This document shows, in pieces, positions 57,261-64,000 of a stretch of DNA of 64,000 bases. A program made the translations under genes and the position numbers. The first letter of the stretch is position 1; each line of letters opens with the position of its first letter. Source of the stretch: Armatimonadota bacterium (lineage in GTDB: Bacteria; Armatimonadota; Fimbriimonadia; Fimbriimonadales; Fimbriimonadaceae); the NCBI GenBank assembly GCA_020161505.1, contig JAIUNY010000002.1, positions 186,001 to 250,000 on the forward strand, given 5' to 3'. The notes under the pieces are model-generated. The model was not told the DNA's origin. It saw only the letters and a list, made by a program, of their open reading frames with translations, and did not search any database.

Positions 57261-57662
57261 AGTCGGTGGGGTGAAGGTGAACCGGCGCGTGGTTTCGTCG
57301 ACCGTTTCGATGGAGACCTGCCAGCAGGTACCCGGGGTGACGGTGTTTCCGAGACGATCCGGCCACTCGATGAAGCAGAGGTGATCCTCCAGGTAATCCT
57401 CCAGACCGACCCCCGCCGCGCTCGTCAGTCGATACAGGTCGGCATGGAGCACCGGTGGATTCGTGGCATAGGTTTGGAGAAGAGTGAACGTTGGCGAGCG
57501 CACCGGATCTTCCCATCCGAGAGCCCGGAGGATTGATCGCACGAACGTGGTCTTGCCCGCGCCAAGGTCTCCGGTGAGGAGGATAGTGTCGCCCGCCTGC
57601 CACAGCGCGAGCATCTCTCCCGCCAGAGCAGGGAGGTCGGCTTCGGTGGCTTGGCGGATCAT
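57255..57662 (-). CDS. tsaE: tRNA threonylcarbamoyladenosine biosynthesis ATPase
   Basis: This 135-residue P-loop protein has Walker A in ILLTGDLGAGKTTFVRSIL near residue 33, the SPTFTLLQTYATNPPVLHADLYRL block with the catalytic Glu/Asp residues, and LCFIEWPDRLG near the C-terminus. TsaE works with TsaB and TsaD to load carbamoyl-threonine on A37 of tRNA. ATG at 57662 is chosen because the conserved core starts soon after. tsaB and tsaD are not adjacent. Its end overlaps a convergent gene by six bases. Confidence 0.92.
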   Translation of the reverse strand: MIRQATEADLPALAGEMLALWQAGDTILLTGDLGAGKTTFVRSILRALGWEDPVRSPTFTLLQTYATNPPVLHADLYRLTSAAGVGLEDYLEDHLCFIEWPDRLGNTVTPGTCWQVSIETVDETTRRFTFTPPTS

Positions 57663-57708
57663 CGGCGGCACGGGGAGATTATGGAGGATCGCGGCGGTGC
57701 ACCGTTCC

Positions 57709-57858
57709 TTCACTCGCATTCGCTCCTTCACTCACTGACTCTGTGCATCGCGAACTGACGTGCCGGGTGCGCGGTCGGAGGCTTCAACCTTGTTCTGACC
57801 GTCACCTGGTCGAGTCATCGCCCAAGTCGAGGCGAGTGAAGGAGCGAATGCGAGTGAA
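57709..57858. repeat. 150-bp element with perfect 25-bp inverted arms
   Basis: The arms at 57709-57733 and 57834-57858 are exact reverse complements. The left arm holds TCCTTCACTC twice (57706-57715 and 57724-57733). TGACTC (57736-57741) and GAGTCA (57812-57817) add an inner match. The element lies between tsaE and tatD and has no gene inside. It could be a MITE-like unit, a boundary hairpin or a regulatory cruciform. Confidence 0.75.
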
Positions 57859-57867
57859 CGACCCGGC

Positions 57868-58632
57868 TCAGAAACCGAAGAACTTCTCGGCGTTGCGCGT
57901 GGTCGCCGCCGCGCACTCTTCTGGGGTGATCCCAAGAGCAGCGGCGAGGGCTTCATTGACATAGGTGACGTAGCTCGGCCGGTTTCGCTTGCCCCGATAC
58001 GGCACGGGGGCCATCCATGGGGCGTCCGTTTCGATGACAATCCGCTCGGGGCCGAGGAAGCGCATCACGTCCCGCAGACCGTCGCTCTTCGGATAAGTGA
58101 CGGGGCCATCCACGCCAAAAAGTCCACCGAGATCAAGCCCGCGCCGCGCATCCTCGACCGTGCCCGCGAAGCAGTGGAACAGATAGGGCACCGTCTTCGG
58201 GCGTTTCTCCAGGACATCGAGAAGATCGCTCTCCGCTTCGCGGCAATGGAAGATCACGGGGCAATTGCGACTTTCTGCGAGATCAAGCTGATCCAGCAGC
58301 GCCCGATACTGTTCCTCCCGCGTGCTGAAATCCCAGTGATAGTCCAGCCCAATTTCACCCAGGGCCACCGCCTTGGGCTGATCGAGCTGCTCGATCAACA
58401 GGTCCAAACTCTCGCGCGTGTAGTCTTTGGTGCTTGTGGGATGCCAGCCGATGGCGGCATAAACGCTCTCGAACTGCTCGCTGATCTCCATCGCCCGAGC
58501 GTTCATCTTTGGATCGACGCCGACGACCACCAGCTTGTCAATCCCCGCCGCGTGGGCTTCGGCGATCGCTTCGCTCGGATCGGGGAAGGCTTTGGTGTCG
58601 TTGAGATGGCAGTGGGTGTCGATCAAACGCAT
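57868..58632 (-). CDS. tatD: TatD-family metal-dependent DNase
   Basis: This 254-residue TIM-barrel hydrolase has the TatD metal ligands: IDTHCHLND at the N-terminus, ALGEIGLDYHWDF near residue 85, PVIFHCREAESDL near 122, LFHCFAGTVEDA near 145 and VIETDAPWMAPV near 200. TatD enzymes degrade DNA and may repair it. ATG at 58632 is the likely start, with TTG/ATG options to 58665. The gene follows the inverted-repeat element and is divergent from the membrane protein gene at 58741. Confidence 0.93.
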   Translation of the reverse strand: MRLIDTHCHLNDTKAFPDPSEAIAEAHAAGIDKLVVVGVDPKMNARAMEISEQFESVYAAIGWHPTSTKDYTRESLDLLIEQLDQPKAVALGEIGLDYHWDFSTREEQYRALLDQLDLAESRNCPVIFHCREAESDLLDVLEKRPKTVPYLFHCFAGTVEDARRGLDLGGLFGVDGPVTYPKSDGLRDVMRFLGPERIVIETDAPWMAPVPYRGKRNRPSYVTYVNEALAAALGITPEECAAATTRNAEKFFGF

Positions 58633-58740
58633 GGCTCTCGGCTCCACCATACCTGCGGGGATCACGATTGGCCAGGGAGATTCTCCCGGGACGCGGGCAA
58701 CCAGGGGGCGTCTTCGGCGTATCCTTGCAATGGATCATTC

Positions 58741-59667
58741 ATGGCCTCCAGTAAGCTGAAACGCGAATACCCTTACCTTGCCGCCTATCTCGACCACGAG
58801 ATCGCCAGCCCGAGCGTGGCGGCATCCGAGAAGATCATGGGGATGGGCTGCGTCGGGCTTGGATTGGGCGCACCGCTCGTGGGGCTCCTCGGCGCAATCG
58901 GGGTTTCGGCAGCAACCAGCAACATCGGATTCGGAATTCTTGGCGGAGCGGTGGCTTTCGTCGCCGCGTTAGGGCTCGGGGGCACCATGCTCGCGAAGAA
59001 AGTCAAGGCATCTCAGCAACCAGCTTCTGAGGAAGATCGGCTCTTGCGCGAAGCAATGGGATCCCGATCGGCGCTCCTGGATCTCGACAAGAACAAGAAG
59101 CTGACCAAATGGTTAGATCCCGTGGCGGCTCAACTCCTGGAGGCAGGATCCTACCACTGGTCACGCGTGCGCACCACCCTCGACGCTTCAGCATGGACTC
59201 ACGGCGATGTTCCGGGCCACTGGAAAGCCCTCCGGGAAAAAGCTCTCACCGGTGCCGATGTGGCGATGGCGGAGCTCCTGATCCTCGCCTCCGGCTGCGT
59301 CGGCGAACCGATGAAAAATCGCAAGGATGAATGGAACAGTATCGTCGAGGACTTTGTCAGCCTGGATATCGAAGATGCTCTGCGCGGACTGAGCAAAGCG
59401 ACCAGCAATCACCCGAATCAATACCGGTACACCAGCCCCAACACCCGCGATATCTTTGATCCCGGAAAGCGGATTGCCGAACGCCTGAAGGATCTAGCCG
59501 ATGAGGTGCAAAACGCCACACCTCGAGTGCTTGCCGAAACAAGCAATACCCTCTCGATTCCCGGGGCCACCACTGGCTACGCAACCGAGAGTTTGGATGT
59601 GCTTTTGGGCGAAATCAAAGCCGTTCGACAAGCCGAAAAGGAACTTCACGAAGAGCAACAGACCTAA
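58741..59667 (+). CDS. Two-helix membrane protein of unknown function (308 residues)
   Basis: I do not recognise this protein. Residues 34-90 hold two Gly-rich hydrophobic helices (GMGCVGLGLGAPLVGLLGAIGV and GFGILGGAVAFVAALGLGGTML). The rest is soluble: a helical domain with ASEEDRLLREAMGSRSALLDL, an ELLILASGCVGEP segment, and a C-terminal coiled part (LLGEIKAVRQAEKELHEEQ). A 5-bromo-4-chloro-type or hydrolase motif is absent. The N-terminal YPYLAAYLDHEIAS may be a targeting or membrane-surface helix. It is divergent from tatD and lies just before the sugar-nucleotide gene. Confidence 0.6.
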   Translation: MASSKLKREYPYLAAYLDHEIASPSVAASEKIMGMGCVGLGLGAPLVGLLGAIGVSAATSNIGFGILGGAVAFVAALGLGGTMLAKKVKASQQPASEEDRLLREAMGSRSALLDLDKNKKLTKWLDPVAAQLLEAGSYHWSRVRTTLDASAWTHGDVPGHWKALREKALTGADVAMAELLILASGCVGEPMKNRKDEWNSIVEDFVSLDIEDALRGLSKATSNHPNQYRYTSPNTRDIFDPGKRIAERLKDLADEVQNATPRVLAETSNTLSIPGATTGYATESLDVLLGEIKAVRQAEKELHEEQQT

Positions 59668-59755
59668 CCTTCAAAAAACTGGTAGGCCCACTGCATTTTT
59701 GCCCCCGTTTCATCCCTCACCTCAAGGATAATCCAAGGTGGGTTAGGTGCTGACA

Positions 59756-62284
59756 ATGGGGTCGAACAATACACTGGACGGAGTCAAGGCAGTCGTGATG
59801 GCAGGAGGCGAAGGCAGCCGCCTTCGGCCCCTGACGGTGAATCTGCCCAAACCGCTTGTCCCGGTGGTCAATCGCCCGATTATGGAGCACATTGTCGAGC
59901 TCCTCAAAACGCACGGCATCACCGATATCGTCACGACTCTCCACTATTTGGCAGACGAAATCCAAAGCTATTTTGGGGATGGCGCTGACTTTGGCGTGAA
60001 CATCACGCACTCCATCGAAGACATCCCTCTCGGCACGGCAGGAAGCGTCAAGCAAGCCGAGATCATGCTGAAAGAAGGCACCTTCATCATCATCAGCGGA
60101 GATGCCCTCACAGATTGCGACCTCACCGCCGCCGTGAACTTCCACCGTGAGAAAAAGAGCCTGGCCACGCTTGTCCTCTCCCGAGTGCCCAACCCGCTGG
60201 AGTTCGGGATTGTCATCACCGATGGCGATGGCAAAGTCGAGCGATTCCTGGAGAAGCCAGGCTGGGGTGAGGTGTTCAGCGATACCGTCAACACCGGCAT
60301 CTACATCCTGGAGCCGGAGATTTTCAACTACGTCAAGCCCCGCGAGAATGTCGACTGGAGCAAGGATGTGTTCCCGCAACTTCTCGCCGAGAACGCCCCG
60401 ATGTACGGCTACATCATGGAGGGCTACTGGTGCGATGTCGGGACGCTTGAGCAGTATCAGGAAGCCCAAATGCACATGCTGGAGGGTCAAACCACGCTGG
60501 ATCTTCCCGGAGAGCTTGTGGCTCCCGGAATCTGGGTCGGCGAGAACACCATCATCGACGATCAAGCGGATCTGAAGGGTCCGATCATCATCGGCAGCAA
60601 TACGCGCATCAAGCGAGGCGCGCGACTCACGCCAGGATCAGTCGTCGGCAACAGTTGCCTGCTGGAAGAAAACGCGGTCGTCGATAATTCTGTGATCTGG
60701 GATCGCTGCTATCTGGGCAACGATACAGAGTGCCACGGGGCGATCGTCGCCAATCGGGTGACGATCAAGCGCGAATCGCGGGTGCAAGACGGAGCCGTGA
60801 TTGGGGATCGATGTCTCATCGACGTCGGCTCCACGATCCGACCTCGCGTGAAGATCTGGCCGGACAAGACCATCGAACGGGGCTCCACCGTGACGATGTC
60901 GCTGGTGGTGGGCAACAAGTGGCGCGGCAACCTCTTCCGAGATCTCGGCGTGGCTGGGCTCAGCAACATCGAAATCACGCCGGAATTTGCGACGCGGCTC
61001 GGACTGGCGTTTGGATCTCAATTCCCCGAAGGCACCACGATTCTCGCCGCCCGAGATTCCGCGCGCAGCAGCCGCATGGTCAAGCGTTCCGTGATGGCCG
61101 CCTTGCTGAGCACAGGCTGCCAAGTGGTGGATATGCACGGGCTCCCTGTGCCGATTCTCCGCCACTTTTTGAAGCAGTCGCCCGCCGTCGCGGCGGTGAA
61201 TTGCCGCAAACTGCCTGGAAACAATCGCCTGAGCCTTGTTGAGTTCTTCGACAAAACGGGTGGTTACATGCCCCGCACACAGGAGCGCAAGGTTGAAGCA
61301 GCCTTCTTCCGCGAAGACTTCCACCGAGCTGACCCCGAGAACTTGGGCGTTATCGAAGAACCTATCCAACCGGTTGAAAGCTATGCACGCGATTTTCTCA
61401 CTGCTCTGCCGGATCTGCGCACCGAGCGACGCCCCCGCATCATCGTTGACTACGGCTACTCGTCGGTCTCGCCGATCTTCCCTTCCATCCTCGCTCAAGC
61501 GGGAATCGAAGCGATTAGCCTGAATAGTTTCAACGATGCCCGATCTGCACCCCGTCGCCCCGAAGAGGTGCAGAACCACCTCACGAATCTCCAGCAGATT
61601 GTCGCCTCGCTCGGCTACGACCTCGGCGTTTTGGTGACGAATGAGGGTGAAACCATGTCGGTGGTGGACGACCACGGCCTGGTACTGGCGGGGAACACGC
61701 TCTTTGCCGCTCTCTGCACCCTGGTCGCCCGAACTCAGCCGGGGGCGCATATCGTGATGAGCGTCACTGCTCCGGGGAGACTGGAGGAGATGCTGCTCTC
61801 CCAGGGCGTCACCGTCAGTCGAGCGAGATCCGGTGTGCGCGACATGATGCACGAAGTGCAGACCTCCAAGGCACGATTCGCCGGGAATGAGAGCGGCGGA
61901 TTCATCTTCCCCCGACTGCACCCTGGATTCGATGCGATGTTTGCCCTGGCGAACATGGTCAAAATGCTCCAACTGGAGCAGATCAAGCTCAGCGAAATCG
62001 TGCGCGATCTTCCTGAATTCCATCTTGCCTTTGCCACGGTGGATTGTCCGTGGGATGCCAAAGGCACGGTCATGCGGAAGCTCGCCGAGTCTCGCCATCC
62101 TGACCAAAAGGTGGAGCTTGTGGATGGAATCAAGCTCTACGATGAAGACTCTTGGGTGCTCGTCCTCCCAGATAGCTTTGAACCCGTGTTCCACGTTTTC
62201 GCTGAGAGCGAGTCGCTCGCGCAAAGTCAACAGATGGTTGGAGAATACAGCCAGCTTGTTGAGGAGATGAAAGCCGCTCCGTGA
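59756..62284 (+). CDS. Nucleotidyltransferase fused to a degenerate phosphohexomutase domain
   Basis: This 842-residue protein has an N-terminal sugar-nucleotide pyrophosphorylase domain (about 10-245, with [25 protein letters not shown] and the metal motif SGDALTDCD), a left-handed beta-helix with hexapeptide repeats (about 255-380), and a C-terminal phosphomannomutase/phosphoglucomutase-like region (about 400-830). In the mutase region the catalytic TASHNP loop is replaced by [13 protein letters not shown] near residue 480, and the metal loop DGDADR by TNEGETMS near 630. The mutase is therefore probably inactive and may be regulatory. It should make GDP-mannose or a related nucleotide sugar for glycans. 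Confidence 0.85.
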   Translation: MGSNNTLDGVKAVVMAGGEGSRLRPLTVNLPKPLVPVVNRPIMEHIVELLKTHGITDIVTTLHYLADEIQSYFGDGADFGVNITHSIEDIPLGTAGSVKQAEIMLKEGTFIIISGDALTDCDLTAAVNFHREKKSLATLVLSRVPNPLEFGIVITDGDGKVERFLEKPGWGEVFSDTVNTGIYILEPEIFNYVKPRENVDWSKDVFPQLLAENAPMYGYIMEGYWCDVGTLEQYQEAQMHMLEGQTTLDLPGELVAPGIWVGENTIIDDQADLKGPIIIGSNTRIKRGARLTPGSVVGNSCLLEENAVVDNSVIWDRCYLGNDTECHGAIVANRVTIKRESRVQDGAVIGDRCLIDVGSTIRPRVKIWPDKTIERGSTVTMSLVVGNKWRGNLFRDLGVAGLSNIEITPEFATRLGLAFGSQFPEGTTILAARDSARSSRMVKRSVMAALLSTGCQVVDMHGLPVPILRHFLKQSPAVAAVNCRKLPGNNRLSLVEFFDKTGGYMPRTQERKVEAAFFREDFHRADPENLGVIEEPIQPVESYARDFLTALPDLRTERRPRIIVDYGYSSVSPIFPSILAQAGIEAISLNSFNDARSAPRRPEEVQNHLTNLQQIVASLGYDLGVLVTNEGETMSVVDDHGLVLAGNTLFAALCTLVARTQPGAHIVMSVTAPGRLEEMLLSQGVTVSRARSGVRDMMHEVQTSKARFAGNESGGFIFPRLHPGFDAMFALANMVKMLQLEQIKLSEIVRDLPEFHLAFATVDCPWDAKGTVMRKLAESRHPDQKVELVDGIKLYDEDSWVLVLPDSFEPVFHVFAESESLAQSQQMVGEYSQLVEEMKAAP

Positions 62285-63207
62285 GCCGGGTTGGCCCCGT
62301 TTTTGGTGCAGGAGCCGTCGCTGCGCTCCTGGTAGGAGGAGTTTTTGTGCTCGATTCTGCCGAGGCCAAGTCGCGCCAAGATCCTCTCCCGGAGATACGC
62401 CGATCCGAAGCACCAACTCCGCGTGTCACCAAACGTCTTGGCAACCGACAGGGAGCCGTTTTGGTGCTCATGTATCACAAGATCGGGCCGAAAGAAGCCT
62501 ACATGGTGCGATCAAAAGCAAACTTCGAAAAGGATCTCGATCGGCTCTACAGGCTCGGATATCGTCCTGTGACCTTGGAGGAATATAGCCAGAACCGCAT
62601 GCCACTGCCAAGAGGGGCATCTCCTGTGGTGCTGACCTTTGATGACTCGGATCCGACGCAATTCCGACTTAAACCAGATGGTTCAATTGATCCGAACTGC
62701 TTTGTCGGAGTCTGGGCAAAGTTCGCCAAGAAGTATCCGGACTTTCCTGTCAAGGGTACGTTTTTCATCCTGCCCAACGGACCATTTGGGCAGAGCAAGC
62801 TTGCCGCCAAAAAACTGGAGATGCTTCGTGGATGGGGATCAGAAATCGGCTCCCATACAATGACCCACACCGCACTGAATACTCTCACCGATGCCAAAGT
62901 CAGCTGGGAACTCGGAGCCTCTTACGAATACATCGCGAAACTGGGCTTCACGGCCCGATCTTTTGCGACTCCCTACGGCATTGCGCCCAAGAATCGCACG
63001 CTCCTGAAGCGAGCCACCTGGAATGGCCGTACATACGGATACGAGAACATCGTCCTTGCCGGATCATCGCCAGCGCCCTCCCCGCTTTCGAGAAAGCTCG
63101 ACCGAACTAGAATTCCCCGCGTCAAAGCCTACGGCGGAGAGCTTGGGATCAACGACTGGCTGACCAAAATGAAGCAAGGGAAGCCCAAACCTTACGTACA
63201 ACCATGA
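62281..63207 (+). CDS. Polysaccharide deacetylase (NodB-type) with membrane anchor
   Basis: This 308-residue protein has an N-terminal hydrophobic segment ([21 protein letters not shown]) that exports or anchors it. A NodB domain follows, with the metal motif [11 protein letters not shown] near residue 120, the histidine pair [10 protein letters not shown] near 196, and [12 protein letters not shown] near 232. Such enzymes remove acetyl or other groups from peptidoglycan or polysaccharide. The start codon GTG overlaps the upstream stop by four bases, and the HD gene overlaps its own stop by four, so the three are coupled. This links it to envelope glycan synthesis. Confidence 0.9.
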   Translation: MSRVGPVFGAGAVAALLVGGVFVLDSAEAKSRQDPLPEIRRSEAPTPRVTKRLGNRQGAVLVLMYHKIGPKEAYMVRSKANFEKDLDRLYRLGYRPVTLEEYSQNRMPLPRGASPVVLTFDDSDPTQFRLKPDGSIDPNCFVGVWAKFAKKYPDFPVKGTFFILPNGPFGQSKLAAKKLEMLRGWGSEIGSHTMTHTALNTLTDAKVSWELGASYEYIAKLGFTARSFATPYGIAPKNRTLLKRATWNGRTYGYENIVLAGSSPAPSPLSRKLDRTRIPRVKAYGGELGINDWLTKMKQGKPKPYVQP

Positions 63208-63893
63208 TCACCCCCGAAACGACTCCCATCAAGCCGGTCACTCTCAAAGATGTGAAGGCCAACCATAAGGTGAAAACCCTCATCGACGGAGCCAATGAGC
63301 TTCTGCGGGCAATGGGTTACACCGAGCATGGCCATCGACACGTTGGCATCGTCAGTGGGATCACCAAGCACATCATGGAGAACCTGCACATGCCGGAGCG
63401 CGAAATCGAACTGGGGCAAATCGCGGCCTATATGCATGACATTGGCAACGTGATCAATCGCCAGGATCACCCGATCAGCGGAGCCAATATCGCCTTCACC
63501 ATTCTCAACGAAATGGGAATGCCGCCCGAGGAAATTGCCCCCATCCTCGGTGCCATTGGCAATCACGAAGAACTCGTGGGAACACCGATCAGTGTGATGT
63601 CCGCCGCCTTGATCGTCGGAGATAAAAGCGATGTCCACCGCTCCCGCGTCCAGAACCCGATCCTGGAGACCTTCGATATCCATGACCGAGTGAACTACGC
63701 AGTCGAGCGCAGCCGGGTCGAGATGTTCCCCGATACCAAGACCATCCGGCTTGAACTGGTGATCGACACCCAGTTCGCGAGCGTGATGGAGTACTTCGAG
63801 ATATTCCTCAGCCGGATGCTGATGTGCAAGAAAGCCTGTGCTCTCTTCGGCTACCGGTTCAGCTTGCAAGCCAACGGAACGCTCCTTGAATAG
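63204..63893 (+). CDS. HD-domain phosphohydrolase
   Basis: This 229-residue protein has the HD motifs: the first His in EHGHRHVGIVSG near residue 44, the HD pair in AAYMHDIGNVINRQDH near 77, a conserved His in IGNHEELVG near 115, and the last Asp in ALIVGDKSDVHRSR near 135. It resembles stand-alone HD hydrolases that act on nucleotides or small phosphoesters. A C-terminal alpha/beta domain (VIDTQFASVMEYFEIFLSRM) follows. It is the last gene of the sugar-nucleotide/deacetylase run. The substrate is not known. Confidence 0.88.
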   Translation: MITPETTPIKPVTLKDVKANHKVKTLIDGANELLRAMGYTEHGHRHVGIVSGITKHIMENLHMPEREIELGQIAAYMHDIGNVINRQDHPISGANIAFTILNEMGMPPEEIAPILGAIGNHEELVGTPISVMSAALIVGDKSDVHRSRVQNPILETFDIHDRVNYAVERSRVEMFPDTKTIRLELVIDTQFASVMEYFEIFLSRMLMCKKACALFGYRFSLQANGTLLE

Positions 63894-63894
63894 C

Positions 63895-63927
63895 AAAAGC
63901 CGCCCCCACCAAAGGGTGGGGACGGCT
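63895..63927 (-). terminator. Terminator for the gene entering from the right edge
   Basis: AGCCGCCCCCACC (63898-63910) pairs with GGTGGGGACGGCT (63915-63927) with one mismatch. Read on the minus strand, the stem is followed by TTTT. It lies just past the stop of the minus-strand gene that runs off the window. Confidence 0.7.
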
Positions 63928-63948
63928 GAGTCTTCTCCTCGGAATCTC

Positions 63949-64000
63949 TTACTTCGGCGGATTCGATCGAAGGGTGATCTCTTTGCCTTCGTTCTTCATC
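63949..64000 (-). CDS. C-terminal fragment of a gene running off the right edge
   Basis: A minus-strand frame ends in TAA at 63949-63951 and reads MKNEGKEITLRSNPPK before it leaves the window. The start is outside or may be the ATG at 63999. A terminator lies directly downstream. The fragment is too short to identify. Confidence 0.45.
   Translation of the reverse strand, partial: MKNEGKEITLRSNPPK

Noticed and set aside
60638-62416. A 592-codon minus-strand frame
   Set aside because: It lies opposite the nucleotidyltransferase/mutase gene and shows no recognisable protein features.
1-64000. tRNA, rRNA, CRISPR arrays, insertion sequences and prophage genes
   Set aside because: I saw no cloverleaf-like stretch, no spaced identical repeats of 25-40 bases in a row, no transposase or integrase and no phage structural gene.

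Overview
The window is a GC-rich, densely packed bacterial chromosome segment. It holds about 69 protein-coding genes, most of them housekeeping, on both strands. I see no rRNA, tRNA, CRISPR array, transposase or prophage genes. The gene mix fits a free-living heterotroph. It includes SpeD/SpeE spermidine synthesis, a long RelA/SpoT protein, RNase E/G, CdaA/CdaR for cyclic di-AMP, a PurS/PurQ pair, long-form HisG, a nucleotidyltransferase/hexomutase fusion, secreted glycosidase-like proteins, and several VapBC-type or RhuM-type accessory genes. It would suit a little-studied lineage such as Armatimonadota (Fimbriimonadia). That placement is an impression from gene content and protein style, not a computed result.

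Layout. 1-3.5 kb: end of a degenerate GGDEF protein, a DsbA/FrnE-like protein, a RibD-C reductase and a two-gene ABC exporter. 3.5-7.6 kb: a frameshifted HNH nuclease gene behind a strong palindrome, speD with a long structured leader, speE, a small unknown gene and rhuM. 7.7-12.4 kb (minus strand): parvulin-type lipoprotein, a FliA/WhiG-like sigma factor between two small proteins, PhnP-like hydrolase, a DnaA-domain-I-like protein and a VapBC pair. 13-18.8 kb: Lrp, MarC, DedA, RNase E/G, a secreted caspase-like protease and MetF. 18.9-21.6 kb: rel and dtd. 21.6-28.9 kb: secreted and accessory genes, namely two clan GH-A-like proteins, an unknown exported protein, a nucleotidyltransferase with a tiny upstream partner, an esterase and a second VapBC pair. 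29-36 kb: CdaA/CdaR, PheA, HisG, PurSQ and NlpC/P60. 36-39.9 kb: pstS-pstC-pstA behind PHO-box-like repeats, followed by a methyltransferase and not pstB. 40-48.8 kb: DUF4143 ATPase, riboflavin synthase, CNNM/CorC protein, P-loop kinase, S9 peptidase, an AlbA_2 protein and a 2-oxoacid dehydrogenase E2. 48.8-51 kb: C26 amidohydrolase, biotin carrier protein and HMG-CoA lyase, which together with E2 suggest leucine degradation. 51-56.2 kb (minus strand): FmdB, Tdk, HAD, QueA, an HTH protein, GT4 and a presenilin-like membrane protein. 56-64 kb: unknown exported protein, TsaE, TatD, an unknown membrane protein, the nucleotidyltransferase/hexomutase fusion, a polysaccharide deacetylase and an HD hydrolase.

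The most interesting item is the multi-pass membrane protein at 50803-51792. It carries two intramembrane aspartates and a PAL motif, spaced as in presenilin/signal-peptide-peptidase proteases, but with GPAD in place of GxGD. Other signals worth a second look are: the nested stem upstream of speD; palindromes over the promoters or starts of the HNH, rhuM and DUF4143-ATPase genes; a perfect 25-bp inverted repeat between tsaE and tatD; a hexomutase domain lacking its catalytic serine loop; a 54-codon gene translationally coupled to a nucleotidyltransferase; and -10-like boxes only 6-7 bases before several start codons, as in leaderless transcripts.
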